From positions 48,217 to 112,216 of the forward strand of contig JBFMDX010000015.1 in assembly GCA_040753795.1 (NCBI GenBank): 64,000 bases of DNA, given 5' to 3'. This document shows, piece by piece, positions 16,942 to 25,987 of this stretch. The DNA comes from Thermodesulfobacteriota bacterium (GTDB taxonomy: Bacteria > Desulfobacterota > Desulfobacteria > Desulfobacterales > Desulfosudaceae). The notes beneath the pieces were generated by a model. That model had not been told where the DNA came from. It worked only from the letters and a program-made list of their open reading frames with translations, and did not search any database. The translations under genes were made by a program, and so were the position numbers. Positions within the stretch are counted from its first letter, which is position 1. Each line of letters begins with the position of its first letter.

Positions 16942-18447
16942 TTATAAATCATGCCCGCAATAGGACAGGTTGAAGCTCTTGTTGCACAGCGGAAAATCGG
17001 ATATCTGCTGGTTGCGCAGGGCCAGGGCCAATCCGAACCAGTTGTGAAATGAGGGATCGACAACCTTGTAGGTTTGAAAACGCCCTCCGGCATCTGTAAC
17101 AGCCACATGGCAGATCTCTCCCCGCCAGCCTTCCACCAGACTGACAGCCAGCATATCCCCTCTGGCGGGGGCGGCAGCGCCGGTCACCGGCCCGTCGGGA
17201 AGTTCTTGCAGCTGCCGGCGGATGAAAGCCAGCGATTCTTTGATTTCAAGCCAGCGCACATAAGCGCGGGCAAAACAGTCGCCGGTTGATCCGACAGCTA
17301 TTTCCGGCCGGGCCAGGCGGTAGTGTCCGTAAGGAAAGTCCCGGCGCACATCGCCGTCGATTCCCGAGGCGCGCGCGGCCACGCCCACCAGGCCTGCCTC
17401 TCTGGCCGCCGCTGTCGAAACGGTTCCCGTCCCTTCGAACCGCGCCAGCACGGACGGGGTGTCGAACATGATTTCCACCGCGCCGGTCACATCTTTTTCC
17501 ACGGCATCCAGACGGTCCAGCAGGGTCTCTACCAGGGCGCCATCCAGGTCATAACCGGCGCCGGCTGGCCGGACCAGGCCGCGGCCGAAACGGTTGCCGC
17601 AGAGTACGGCCGTCATGTTCAGCACGTCTCCCCGGATTCGGCCGCAGTAACTCATGGTCGGCAGATAGCCCACGTCTCCGGCCAGGGCGCCGAGGTCGCC
17701 GGTGTGGTTGGCGATCCGTTCCAGTTCGGCCGCTACGGCTCTTATGGACTCGGCCCGGGGCGGGACGGACCGGCCGGACAAGGCCTCCACGTTCAGGCAG
17801 TAGGCGGTGGCATGCCCCACGGTGGTGTCGCCGGCCAGGGTCTCCATGTAATGAATGTCCCGCGGCCCGGGGCCGCCCGCCATGGCCCGCTCGATTCCCC
17901 GGTGCTGATACCCCAGGGATATTTCCAGGTGATAAACCGTTTCCCCATGGCAGAGAAACCGGAAATGGCCCGGCTCGATCACGCCGGCGTGGACCGGACC
18001 CACCGCCACCTCGTGAGATTCCGCGCCGTCCATGCGGAAAAAACCGGTCAGTCCCACCGGCACCGCCCCGCTGGCGGGGGACCGGTGGGAATGCTGAAAG
18101 CGGATGGGCTTGAGCCAGGGATGGCTTTCCGGCCGGACCTGCCAGGTTTCGGCGATTTCACGCTCAAACCAGTGGGCGGCCGGGAAATCGGTCGTCAGGG
18201 AAGGCCATGGCTCGGGCAGGTGGCATGAGACCAGCAGCAGATCGCCCGACAAGGGTCGGGACAGGACGGCCAGGATCCGTAAGGGCTCCTCCGGGTCCGG
18301 TCGCCAGACCGGCAGGGCGGAGAGGTGGGCTCCGGCCTTGACCGTGTTGATAATTGTCCAGCGGAATGTTTCATAGGATACGACGGGCAGTTCATGGCGG
18401 CTGACCGCCTGGCCGTTGACTGTTCTTAAATAATCGGCGGACGCCAT
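16942..18447 (-). CDS. Ehr/HyfG-like large subunit (NuoCD-type) lacking Ni-binding cysteines
   Basis: A 501-residue fusion with a NuoC-like N-terminus and a NuoD/HyfG-like body (ISLGYQHRGIE near 176-185; ELERIANHTGDLGALAGDVG). In NiFe hydrogenases the first Ni motif reads CGxC; here the aligned segment at 202-212 is ETLAGDTTVGH. The C-terminal DPCxxC motif is replaced by NKSFNLSYCGHDL at 489-501, with a single Cys out of register. All four bridging ligands are therefore absent, which defines the energy-converting hydrogenase-related (Ehr) type rather than a hydrogenase. The true substrate is unknown. Only one base separates it from the next upstream gene. Confidence 0.88.
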   Translation of the reverse strand: MASADYLRTVNGQAVSRHELPVVSYETFRWTIINTVKAGAHLSALPVWRPDPEEPLRILAVLSRPLSGDLLLVSCHLPEPWPSLTTDFPAAHWFEREIAETWQVRPESHPWLKPIRFQHSHRSPASGAVPVGLTGFFRMDGAESHEVAVGPVHAGVIEPGHFRFLCHGETVYHLEISLGYQHRGIERAMAGGPGPRDIHYMETLAGDTTVGHATAYCLNVEALSGRSVPPRAESIRAVAAELERIANHTGDLGALAGDVGYLPTMSYCGRIRGDVLNMTAVLCGNRFGRGLVRPAGAGYDLDGALVETLLDRLDAVEKDVTGAVEIMFDTPSVLARFEGTGTVSTAAAREAGLVGVAARASGIDGDVRRDFPYGHYRLARPEIAVGSTGDCFARAYVRWLEIKESLAFIRRQLQELPDGPVTGAAAPARGDMLAVSLVEGWRGEICHVAVTDAGGRFQTYKVVDPSFHNWFGLALALRNQQISDFPLCNKSFNLSYCGHDL

Positions 18448-18448
18448 C

Positions 18449-19942
18449 TTACATGCCTCCGGTCAGGGCCGCCGCCCGGCCCAGAAAAGTCCAGAATTGA
18501 TTCGGAATATAAAGCCCCAGCGCCAGGATGACCGCCGCCAGGGCCATGACCGGCCATGAGAACCAGAACGGTTCCCGGTAATGAAAGGAAGAGGCGTCGG
18601 GAGATCTCTCCGTAAAAGGAAATCCGAAAACCATGGAAATCATGGCCCGGGACATGGCGATGAAAATGATGCCCAGCACGATCAGATAACCGGCGGCGAT
18701 TCCCCACCGGCCGGCTTCCATCATGCCTTTGAGTATGGTCAGTTCGCTGACGAAAAGGCCGAAGGGCGGCGCCCCGGTAATCGCCAGAATCCCCGTCAGC
18801 CAGAGGGCGCCGGTCAGGGGCGCCGTCTTGAGCACATGCCGGATATCGTTTATTTCTTTGCTGCCGTAGACAAAGAGCAACTGGCCGGAAACCAGAAAGA
18901 GCATGCCTTTGGCCAGAGAATGGTTGACGGCGTGAAGCATGGCCCCGGTGGCCGCCAGACCGCCGATGCCGACGGCCAGTGCCAGAATCCCCATGTGTTC
19001 GATGCTGGAATAGGCCAGCATCCGCTTGTAGTCGGCCTGCCGGATCATGAAGGCCGCGGACACGATCATGGACAGCAGGCCGAAGAATACCAGCAGTTCG
19101 CTGCTGTACCAGCCGATCCCGGCGGCCGTGAGAACGGCATGCCCTCTTAAAATTCCCAGAAAAGCGCAGTTTAAAAGAGCGCCGGACAGCAGGGCCGAGA
19201 CCATGGACGGGGCTTCGCTGTGGGCGTCGGGCAGCCAGGTGTGCATGGGCGCCAGGCCCATCTTCGTGCCGTAGCCCACCAGCAGCAGGAGGAAGGCGGC
19301 TTTGAGCCAGGTCTTGTCCAGCAGGGCGGCGCCCGCGATCAGCTTGCCCAGGTTGAGATGGGCTTTCCCCGGATCGGCAAAGGCCAGAAAATAATTGCCC
19401 AGCAGGGCGACGGCGATGCCGACCGAACAGATCAGCAGGTATTTCCAGGTGGCCTCCAGGCTGCGGTGATGCCGGTGAAAACTGATCAACGGCGCGCTGG
19501 CCAGGGTCGTTGCCTCCACGGCGACCCATAACAGCCCCATGTTGCGGCTGATGCAGACCAGGCTCATGGCGGACAGAAAAAAGAGGAGGCAGGCGCTGAA
19601 GACGGTTTCCGGCTTGTTCTCGAACAGAAAGCCCTCCACGGCGTCCTTGACCCGGCGCTGGGAATCCCGGCTGAGATATCCCGTGGTGTAGACCGCGACG
19701 GCCAGAAAAAGAACGCTGGTGACCGCCAGAAACAGGAGCCCCTGGGGGTCCAGTCCGATCCAGTCTCCGGGGCGGAAGGTGTTTTTCCCGGAAAACGCTA
19801 TAATAGCCGTCAGCACGGTGTGACTGACGGCGCCCGTCATCAGCAGGCCCCTTCTGATTCCCTTCCTGGGAACGGCCGGAACCGTCAGGACGAGGATCAT
19901 CACGCCGAGTATGAGCGGTATCAGGACAAGGCTGACAATCAT
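18449..19942 (-). CDS. Ehr/HyfF-like proton-pumping membrane subunit
   Basis: A 497-residue Mrp/NuoN/NuoM-type antiporter-like subunit with about 14 hydrophobic helices. Family landmarks are the TM5 Glu region (LLWVAVEATTLAS), the TM7 Lys with KMGLAPMHTWLPDAHSEAPSMVSALLSG, and the TM8-TM10 segment SIEHMGILALAVG..HAVNHSLAKGMLFL. It is one of two antiporter-like subunits in the operon (see 21514-23505). It is inferred to translocate protons or sodium across the cytoplasmic membrane. Confidence 0.88.
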   Translation of the reverse strand: MIVSLVLIPLILGVMILVLTVPAVPRKGIRRGLLMTGAVSHTVLTAIIAFSGKNTFRPGDWIGLDPQGLLFLAVTSVLFLAVAVYTTGYLSRDSQRRVKDAVEGFLFENKPETVFSACLLFFLSAMSLVCISRNMGLLWVAVEATTLASAPLISFHRHHRSLEATWKYLLICSVGIAVALLGNYFLAFADPGKAHLNLGKLIAGAALLDKTWLKAAFLLLLVGYGTKMGLAPMHTWLPDAHSEAPSMVSALLSGALLNCAFLGILRGHAVLTAAGIGWYSSELLVFFGLLSMIVSAAFMIRQADYKRMLAYSSIEHMGILALAVGIGGLAATGAMLHAVNHSLAKGMLFLVSGQLLFVYGSKEINDIRHVLKTAPLTGALWLTGILAITGAPPFGLFVSELTILKGMMEAGRWGIAAGYLIVLGIIFIAMSRAMISMVFGFPFTERSPDASSFHYREPFWFSWPVMALAAVILALGLYIPNQFWTFLGRAAALTGGM

Positions 19943-19946
19943 GACA

Positions 19947-20591
19947 TCAATCCTTCAGTTCCGAGAGACGGTCGGTGTCGATATGGTCGAATTCCCGGGA
20001 TATCTGATGAACGGTAATACCCATGATAAACACCGCCACGAACACGTCCAGCAGCACGCCCATCTGGACCAGCAGCGGTTCCTCCACGGCCAGGGCGGTG
20101 CCGAAGGCATATACGCCGTTTTCCATGACCAGGTAGCCCACCACCTGGGTCAGGGCCTTTTTGCGCGATACGATCACCAGCAGTCCGGTCAGGGTGGTAA
20201 AAAGCGCACCGGGCAGAAGAAAGTCGGATCCCACGGAAACCGCACCTTTCATGGGGAGGAAAATCAGAAAACTCAGGCCCAGGAGCGCCACGCCGGTCAG
20301 CACGGAAGCGCTGTAACCGACGAGGGGTTCGATTTCCCTGAGCACCTTCACTTCCCGCACGGCCCGGGACAGGAGCCAGGGCAGAAGCGCGCCTTTGACC
20401 ACAAAGGTAATCAGGGAGAGCAGGATCAGCAGGGATGGCCAGGGCCTCGGCGTCATGGCCAGCATGATGGCGATCAGGAACACGGCCTGCAAAACCGTTG
20501 TCTGAATCACCGCCGCCAGGCGGCTGGTCGCCAGCAGGCGAAAGTTGGTCAGGACCAGGCCGAGAATAAACATATCAGTCCACAGGGGCAT
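19947..20591 (-). CDS. Ehr/HyfE-like membrane subunit (NuoK-like)
   Basis: A 214-residue membrane protein with about six or seven helices, similar to hydrogenase-4 component E. The C-terminal part shows NuoK-like features (GYLVMENGVYAFGTALAVEEPLLVQMGVLLDVFVAVFIMGI), including the membrane Glu residues that couple the NuoK-type proton path. It is flanked with gaps of 3-4 bases by the HyfC- and HyfF-like genes, so it is translationally clustered in the complex. Confidence 0.85.
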   Translation of the reverse strand: MPLWTDMFILGLVLTNFRLLATSRLAAVIQTTVLQAVFLIAIMLAMTPRPWPSLLILLSLITFVVKGALLPWLLSRAVREVKVLREIEPLVGYSASVLTGVALLGLSFLIFLPMKGAVSVGSDFLLPGALFTTLTGLLVIVSRKKALTQVVGYLVMENGVYAFGTALAVEEPLLVQMGVLLDVFVAVFIMGITVHQISREFDHIDTDRLSELKD

Positions 20592-20594
20592 GAA

Positions 20595-21509
20595 TTACCT
20601 CAATATCCATAAAAGCGAAGCCACCGTTACGGCCAGGGCGGCGATGAGCATCTGCGGCACGTTCAGAAGCCGGAGCCGCGCCATGCCCGATTCGATGAAG
20701 CCGACCAGAATGGCGGCGGCGAAAATGCCGGCGGTATTGACCATCATGTCAAGGGAGACGATCCCGGTCCGGAACGGTATGGCCAGACCGGTCAGTAGCG
20801 CGGCAAAGAGCCAGAGTTTCAGTGCCGCGCCGTACTGGATGAAGGCCAGGTCGACGCCGCCGTGGTCCAGAACCATGACTTCGTGGATCATGGTGAGTTC
20901 CAGGTGGGTGTTGGGATCATCTACCGGAATCCTGGCGTTTTCGGTAAGTAAGATGATCAGAAAAGCAAAAGCCACCAGCAGGGACGCCGGTCCGAGGGCG
21001 GACGCGGCCGAAACCCACAGCTTCCCATAGATACCGGTCAGGCTGGTCTCGCCCGTGCCGATGGCCAGCACGGCCAGCCCCAGCAGTAGCACGATCTCGG
21101 CCAGGATGGCGAATTGCACCTCGCGGCTGGCGCCCATGCCCTCAAAGGCCGAGCCGGTATCCAGGGCTGCGATGACGGTTACAAAGCGCGCCAGCCCCAG
21201 CAGGTAGGCCATGAAAACAAAGTCGCCGGCAAAAGAGAACACCCCGCCCATGCCGCCGGACGGGACCATCGTGACGGCAACCAATACGGCCGCAAGACTT
21301 GCCACCGGGCCGAGCCGGAACACCCGGGTCGTGGTGGTGCTGTAAACCGAACCCTTTTTCATCAGCTTGACGAGATCATGATAGGGCTGCAGGAGGGGCT
21401 GGCCCCGGCGGCCCGCGATTTTCGCTTTTGTCCGATTAATAACGCCGATCAGAAGCGGCGATAACATCAGTGCCAGGAGCAGATTGATAATGGATGTCAT
21501 GACGGCCAT
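20595..21509 (-). CDS. Ehr/HyfC-like membrane subunit (NuoH/complex I subunit 1 family)
   Basis: A 304-residue protein with about eight helices of the complex I subunit 1 family. Landmarks are QPYHDLVKLMKKGSV in the first cytoplasmic loop and the conserved acidic loop ENARIPVDDPNTHLELTMIHEVMVLDHGG, which in this family shapes the quinone-site to proton-path junction. It anchors the peripheral module to the membrane arm. Four bases separate it from the HyfB-like gene upstream. Confidence 0.9.
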   Translation of the reverse strand: MAVMTSIINLLLALMLSPLLIGVINRTKAKIAGRRGQPLLQPYHDLVKLMKKGSVYSTTTTRVFRLGPVASLAAVLVAVTMVPSGGMGGVFSFAGDFVFMAYLLGLARFVTVIAALDTGSAFEGMGASREVQFAILAEIVLLLGLAVLAIGTGETSLTGIYGKLWVSAASALGPASLLVAFAFLIILLTENARIPVDDPNTHLELTMIHEVMVLDHGGVDLAFIQYGAALKLWLFAALLTGLAIPFRTGIVSLDMMVNTAGIFAAAILVGFIESGMARLRLLNVPQMLIAALAVTVASLLWILR

Positions 21510-21513
21510 TGTC

Positions 21514-23505
21514 TTATTTCACCTTGACCAGCAGAAGAACCAGAACGGTAACGGCGATATACAGAACGTAAAGCTGGTTGCGGCCCTGTTGCAGAACATG
21601 GGTTCGCCGGGCCAGTTCACTGACCGCCCGGAAAAGCGGGTCGAACAGGTTCCGCCGGAAGGGATCGCTGCTGTGGGAGGAGAGACCGGCCCGGCGGGGA
21701 AAAAAATCCTGCCCCACGCTTACCCGCAGCTTTGGCCTTATGATCCACTTGAACATGTCGATGACCGGCCAGGCAAAAGAAGAGGCCGTATATTGCATGC
21801 GGCTGTCCGGAGCGGCGTAGCCGCAATCCCAGGTGGGGCCTGTTGTATTGACGCGGCCGGTCAGCAGACGGCGGCGCAGGCCCCAGAGGAATCCGGAAAC
21901 GGCGATAAAAGCAAAGCCCCCCCAACTGATCTTCCACAGAAGGCCTCCGGCCATGAGCGATACGGCGGATACCTGGGCGCTGTCCAGCAATTGTCCGGCC
22001 GCCGGGAGGACCAGCCTGACGGCCAGGGGAGCGGCCAGTCCCAGGGCGATACACAGGACCGCCAGGGTGATCATGGAAAAACGCATTGCAGCAGGGGCTT
22101 CATGGGCTTCGGCCGCCTGGGGGGTCCGCGGCTCACCCAGGAAAACGATGCCGAAGACCTTGGCAAAGCAGGCCGCGGCCAGTCCGCCGATCAGTCCCAG
22201 AGCGGCCAGGACTATCAGTCCGCCGGCCATGGGACCGCCCGGAACGCCGGCCCCGGTGATCAGGCCGAAGGCGGCCAGGTAAATCAGAAATTCGCTCACA
22301 AACCCGTTAAAGGGGGGCAGGCCGCAAATGGCGGCCGAGCCGATGCCGAAGGCCAGGGCCGTGCGCGGCATGCGTTTCGCGAGGCCACCCATGACGTCCA
22401 TGTTCCGGGTGCCGGCGGCATGAGCCACGGCGCCGGCCCCGAAAAAAAGGAGGCTCTTGAAGACGGCGTGATTGATCACATGGAGCAGACCGCCCATCAG
22501 GCCGAGGGCCGCCAGGGCGGGATGACCCGTGGACACGCCCAGGAGCCACAAGCCCAGTCCCAAACTGATGATGCCGATGTTCTCAACGCTGTGATAGGCC
22601 AGCAGCCGCTTGATGTCGTGCTGGGCCAGGGCGAAAAGGACCCCCATCACCCCCGACACGGCCCCGACCAGAATCAGGGTCCATCCCCACCACTGGGCCG
22701 GCATCCCGAGCAGCGATATGATCCGCACCAGGCCGTAGATGCCCGTCTTGATCATGACGCCGCTCATCACCGCCGAAACATGGGATGGGGCCGCCGGATG
22801 AGCGTCCGGCAACCAGACATGCAGCGGCAGGAAACCCGCCTTGGCGCCGAATCCCGCCACGGCCAGCAGGAACAGGACGCCCGCCGCAGCCGCGCCGGGG
22901 GGAACGGTAAAGGCGTCAAAGTCAAGGGTACCGCTCTGCCGGCCGAGAAAGACAAACAGAAACATCAGGCAGGCCTGCCCGGCGTGAGCCGCTACCAGAT
23001 ACACCCACCCGGCCAGCCGCACCTCCTGTTTTTCATGTTCGAACATCACCAGAAAGAAGGAAGAAAGGGACATGGTTTCCCAGGCGACCAGAAACAGGAG
23101 GCCGTTCCTGGAAATAACCACCAGCAGCATGGAAGCGAACAGCAGGTTGAAAAAAGCCCAGGCTGGACCGAGATTTTTTCCGGCTCGGTAAGCGTCCAGG
23201 TAGGCCGTTCCATAGACGGCGGCCAGGGCGCAGACAAGGGAAATGGTCAGAATAAAAAAGGCGGACAGGGGATCAACGGCAACATAAAAAGAACCGAAAG
23301 GCACCGGCCACGGCAGGCGGAGGGATACCGCCGTTCCGGTCTCCAGCACAACCAGGGCCGCGATAATAGCCGGAACCGCGCCGGCGACGCCGGTAATCAC
23401 CCCGGTCCGGGAGGTGTTTCCGCCGGCTGGGCCGCCCGGCAGAAGGCACAGGCCGCTGCCCGCCAGAAGCACCGCCAGGGATATCATCATCAGTCCCATG
23501 ACCAT
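21514..23505 (-). CDS. Ehr/HyfB-like proton-pumping membrane subunit
   Basis: A 663-residue antiporter-like subunit (NuoL/MrpA-related) and the first gene of the operon. It shows WETMSLSSFFLVMFEHEKQEVRLAG, KAGFLPLHVWLPDAHPAAPSHVSAVMSGVMIKTGIYG and HSVENIGIISLGLG..HVINHAVFKSLLFFGAG, the standard Glu/Lys/His ion-path motifs. AAGGAAG lies eight bases before the ATG at 23505. With 18449-19942 it supplies two ion-pumping modules. A 25-base perfect hairpin lies upstream in the presumed leader. A long plus-strand open frame opposite it is a composition artefact. Confidence 0.9.
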   Translation of the reverse strand: MVMGLMMISLAVLLAGSGLCLLPGGPAGGNTSRTGVITGVAGAVPAIIAALVVLETGTAVSLRLPWPVPFGSFYVAVDPLSAFFILTISLVCALAAVYGTAYLDAYRAGKNLGPAWAFFNLLFASMLLVVISRNGLLFLVAWETMSLSSFFLVMFEHEKQEVRLAGWVYLVAAHAGQACLMFLFVFLGRQSGTLDFDAFTVPPGAAAAGVLFLLAVAGFGAKAGFLPLHVWLPDAHPAAPSHVSAVMSGVMIKTGIYGLVRIISLLGMPAQWWGWTLILVGAVSGVMGVLFALAQHDIKRLLAYHSVENIGIISLGLGLWLLGVSTGHPALAALGLMGGLLHVINHAVFKSLLFFGAGAVAHAAGTRNMDVMGGLAKRMPRTALAFGIGSAAICGLPPFNGFVSEFLIYLAAFGLITGAGVPGGPMAGGLIVLAALGLIGGLAAACFAKVFGIVFLGEPRTPQAAEAHEAPAAMRFSMITLAVLCIALGLAAPLAVRLVLPAAGQLLDSAQVSAVSLMAGGLLWKISWGGFAFIAVSGFLWGLRRRLLTGRVNTTGPTWDCGYAAPDSRMQYTASSFAWPVIDMFKWIIRPKLRVSVGQDFFPRRAGLSSHSSDPFRRNLFDPLFRAVSELARRTHVLQQGRNQLYVLYIAVTVLVLLLVKVK

Positions 23506-23560
23506 GAAGGACTTCCTTATTTGTTTCCCGATATATCATCTTTTTCGGAATTCGCGGCCG

Positions 23561-23585
23561 GGTGACGGTGGTTCCCACCGTCACC
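23561..23585. promoter_or_regulatory. Perfect 11-bp inverted repeat upstream of the Ehr operon
   Basis: GGTGACGGTGG and CCACCGTCACC are separated by TTC, about 56-80 bases upstream of the first Ehr gene. No T tract follows on either strand close enough for a standard terminator. It could be an operator or a 5' UTR hairpin. The rest of 23506-23776 shows no gene. Confidence 0.5.
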
Positions 23586-23776
23586 AACCCCTTCCGGGCA
23601 AAATATCATCAAAGATTCGGACTAAAAGTTATGTAATCTACTTGCTTGATCCTATTTTTGTCAACAGCGGTGTTTATATGTTTATACCCATTTTTTTTAT
23701 TGGCGCCATTTTGCGTGAGTTGCTATTGCCATGTGTCCATGCTATGTTTTTTAAAAAAAATTTGCAGGGAGATATC

Positions 23777-24379
23777 ATGAACTACCTTGTCAAGGACCTG
23801 ATGGTTCCCATCTCGGAATATGCCACCGTTCCCGTGGGAACGACGCTGTTTGAGGCTGTCCTGGCCCTGGAAGAGGCACAGTTGAATTTCGACCGCTCCA
23901 AGTATCAGCACCGGGCCATTCTGGTCATGGATGAAAATAACCATGTGGTGGGCAAACTCAGCCAGCTCAATGTGCTTCGCGCTCTCGGGGCAGCCGCTGA
24001 CAACCGGAAGATTAAAACCATTCACCAGTTGGATCAGTTCGGGTTTACCCCGCAGTTCATCAGCGATATGGAGTGCCGGCACTGGTTCGCCGGCCGCAGC
24101 TTGCGAGAGATTTGCGCCGCGCCCGCCGCCATGAAAGTGGAGATTTTTATGAAGGCCACCACCGCCGGCGAATATATCGATGAGAACACCCCCATCGAAA
24201 GCGTCATCCCCCAGTTTGTTCACGGCGCTCACCTGTCGCTGCTGGTGACCAGCAAAAAAGAAATCGTTGGCATTTTACGCCTTTCGGACGTTTTCGCAGC
24301 CGTATTCCATGCCATGGAAGAGAACCACCACGAAACCGCCCTCGCAGGCGATGCGTCTCAGCAGGAAAAACGCCCATGA
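23777..24379 (+). CDS. CBS-domain pair protein
   Basis: A 200-residue cytoplasmic protein made of two CBS motifs (KDLMVPISEYATVPVGTTLFEAVLALE near 6-32 with AILVMDENNHVVGKLSQLNVLRAL; then IDENTPIESVIPQFVHGAHLSLLVTSKKEIVGILRLSDVF near 134-177). The insert between them carries MECRHWFAGRSL. CBS pairs usually bind adenine nucleotides and regulate partners. The ATG at 23777 with AGGGAG seven bases before it is preferred to long upstream extensions. It overlaps the next gene by four bases (ATGA), so it is translationally coupled to the hexapeptide-repeat protein. Confidence 0.85.
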   Translation: MNYLVKDLMVPISEYATVPVGTTLFEAVLALEEAQLNFDRSKYQHRAILVMDENNHVVGKLSQLNVLRALGAAADNRKIKTIHQLDQFGFTPQFISDMECRHWFAGRSLREICAAPAAMKVEIFMKATTAGEYIDENTPIESVIPQFVHGAHLSLLVTSKKEIVGILRLSDVFAAVFHAMEENHHETALAGDASQQEKRP

Positions 24380-25800
24380 ACGAACTGAAAAAATTACTCG
24401 ACAGACTGATTTTACGCACCAATGTCAATGTGCGGGAGAAGCGCCATGATGCCACACCGTTCATCCAGAATCTGGTGCCGTTAAAGCAGATGGACAAGTT
24501 TTACGCCTTTTATGGTATCTCCAATCATCACCCTCTGGATCTTCAGTTTCAGCATTCCAATCTGGCCGGAAGCTACTTTCTGGGCAAGTGCCGGGTAAAC
24601 AATTCGCTGGTCTATAAAAGCGACGTCCGGGGAGATGAACTCAAGAAAAAAGGAGATATATTCAAATTCCAGGATTTCGAAATTCCGATTACCCGGGACG
24701 AGGGTATCGATATTGAAGACAGCTTTCTGGTCAAAACACTGGTACATAATTATTCTCATGACCCGGAAACCCTGGAGCGTTTTTTTATCAAAGACACCAT
24801 CTCTACGCATTATGCCAATATTCACGGTTCGCCCTGCGAGGGCTGCTTTCTGGGCCCTTTTGCCACGGCGGATCTGACCACTTTACGGGACAGTGTCATC
24901 GGCAGCTTCTCCTATCTGCAGGCCGGAGAAATCAGCCATATGAGAATCAAGGCGGGGACCATATGGGTCCGCAACCCCGGGGTTTTTAATTTTTTTTATC
25001 AGCATGACCGCGACCGGCTTGGCACCTATATCCGTTTCTCCGCCGGTTCCCTTCCCACGGGGGTGTTCATGGCCGTGGCCGAGGTCTGCAAGAACGAATT
25101 CCAGGGTATCTTCGACAAGGTGAATCTCGCCCATACCGTGCCGGTGCCGGAGACGGCGTCGGTGGATCGCTATGCCGTTGTCATGCCCGGCACTCACATC
25201 AGCGATAACGTGCTGGTGGCCCAGCGGGCTTTTTTGCAGAATGCCTGGATGGGCAAGGGAGCCAACGCCCAGGAGAACTGCTACATTGTCGATTCCCGGC
25301 TGGAGGGAGATAACGTCACGGCCCACGGCGCCAAGATTCTGGGCGCGGAACTGGGGAAACAGGTTTTTGTGGGATTTAACAGCTTCCTCAACGGCCAGCC
25401 GGGCTGCCGGTTGAAGATCGGCGACGGCTGCATCATCATGCCCCACACCATCATTGACGCCGACGAGCAGTCCCTGACCATCCCGCCGGGCCATCTGGCC
25501 TGGGGACTGATCAACCGCCCCGAAGACATCCGGACACATACCCTGCCCATTGAAACGTTTGCCGCCATTTCCGAATCGTTTTCTCTGGGGAACCTCTTTT
25601 TCGAGGGCAGCGGCAAAGAGTTCGTCTCGGCCTTTGAACAACGGATTCAGCACATTCTCGAGGCCAACGGCGCTTTCTTTGACGGCACCCGGAACAGGGG
25701 ACACGCGCAGATCAATCAGAACATTTCTTTCAATACCCTGCAGCCGTATTCCGAAGGCGACCTGAAAGGGATTTATCCCACTATCGTGATTCGACCCTGA
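24376..25800 (+). CDS. Left-handed beta-helix (hexapeptide-repeat) transferase-like protein
   Basis: A 474-residue protein. Residues about 145-385 contain imperfect hexapeptide turns (GCFLGPFATADLTTLRDSVIG; VVMPGTHISDNVLVAQRAFLQNAWMG; GDNVTAHGAKILGAELGKQVFVGFNS; IGDGCIIMPHTIIDA) typical of trimeric LpxA-like folds. The N-terminal 140 and C-terminal 90 residues are not recognised. Acyl or nucleotidyl transfer or simple scaffold function are all possible; no catalytic signature stands out. It is translationally coupled to the CBS protein, which suggests adenylate-responsive control of its activity. Confidence 0.75.
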   Translation: MNELKKLLDRLILRTNVNVREKRHDATPFIQNLVPLKQMDKFYAFYGISNHHPLDLQFQHSNLAGSYFLGKCRVNNSLVYKSDVRGDELKKKGDIFKFQDFEIPITRDEGIDIEDSFLVKTLVHNYSHDPETLERFFIKDTISTHYANIHGSPCEGCFLGPFATADLTTLRDSVIGSFSYLQAGEISHMRIKAGTIWVRNPGVFNFFYQHDRDRLGTYIRFSAGSLPTGVFMAVAEVCKNEFQGIFDKVNLAHTVPVPETASVDRYAVVMPGTHISDNVLVAQRAFLQNAWMGKGANAQENCYIVDSRLEGDNVTAHGAKILGAELGKQVFVGFNSFLNGQPGCRLKIGDGCIIMPHTIIDADEQSLTIPPGHLAWGLINRPEDIRTHTLPIETFAAISESFSLGNLFFEGSGKEFVSAFEQRIQHILEANGAFFDGTRNRGHAQINQNISFNTLQPYSEGDLKGIYPTIVIRP

Positions 25801-25835
25801 CGGGGATATGTAACCGCCAGGCTGATAAATGACGA

Positions 25836-25864
25836 TTGAATTAATAAATGGTTTGGTGTATACT
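25836..25864 (+). promoter_or_regulatory. Sigma-70 promoter for the CheX-receiver gene
   Basis: TTGAAT (25836-25841), a 17-base spacer and TATACT (25859-25864). The predicted start near 25871 leaves a leader of about 115 bases before the ATG at 25988; nothing structured is obvious in that leader. Confidence 0.7.
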
Positions 25865-25987
25865 GATAAAGGAAAATATGGCTGAATCCCATATTGGGCC
25901 TTAGGCGGTCTCAGAATCCGGGACGGACATGCTGCCCAGGCGGTGGATTCAACAAGAAGTTTTTAACGGAATTTCAGGAGGCGATAG

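Noticed and set aside
16942..18447. A functional NiFe hydrogenase catalytic subunit
   Set aside because: All four Ni-coordinating Cys positions are replaced, so hydrogen turnover is not expected.
21484..23565. A 693-residue open frame on the plus strand opposite the HyfB-like gene
   Set aside because: It is the complement of a conserved membrane gene, has a Gly/Gln/His-rich composition with no domain, and lacks a ribosome site. High GC makes such antisense frames common here.
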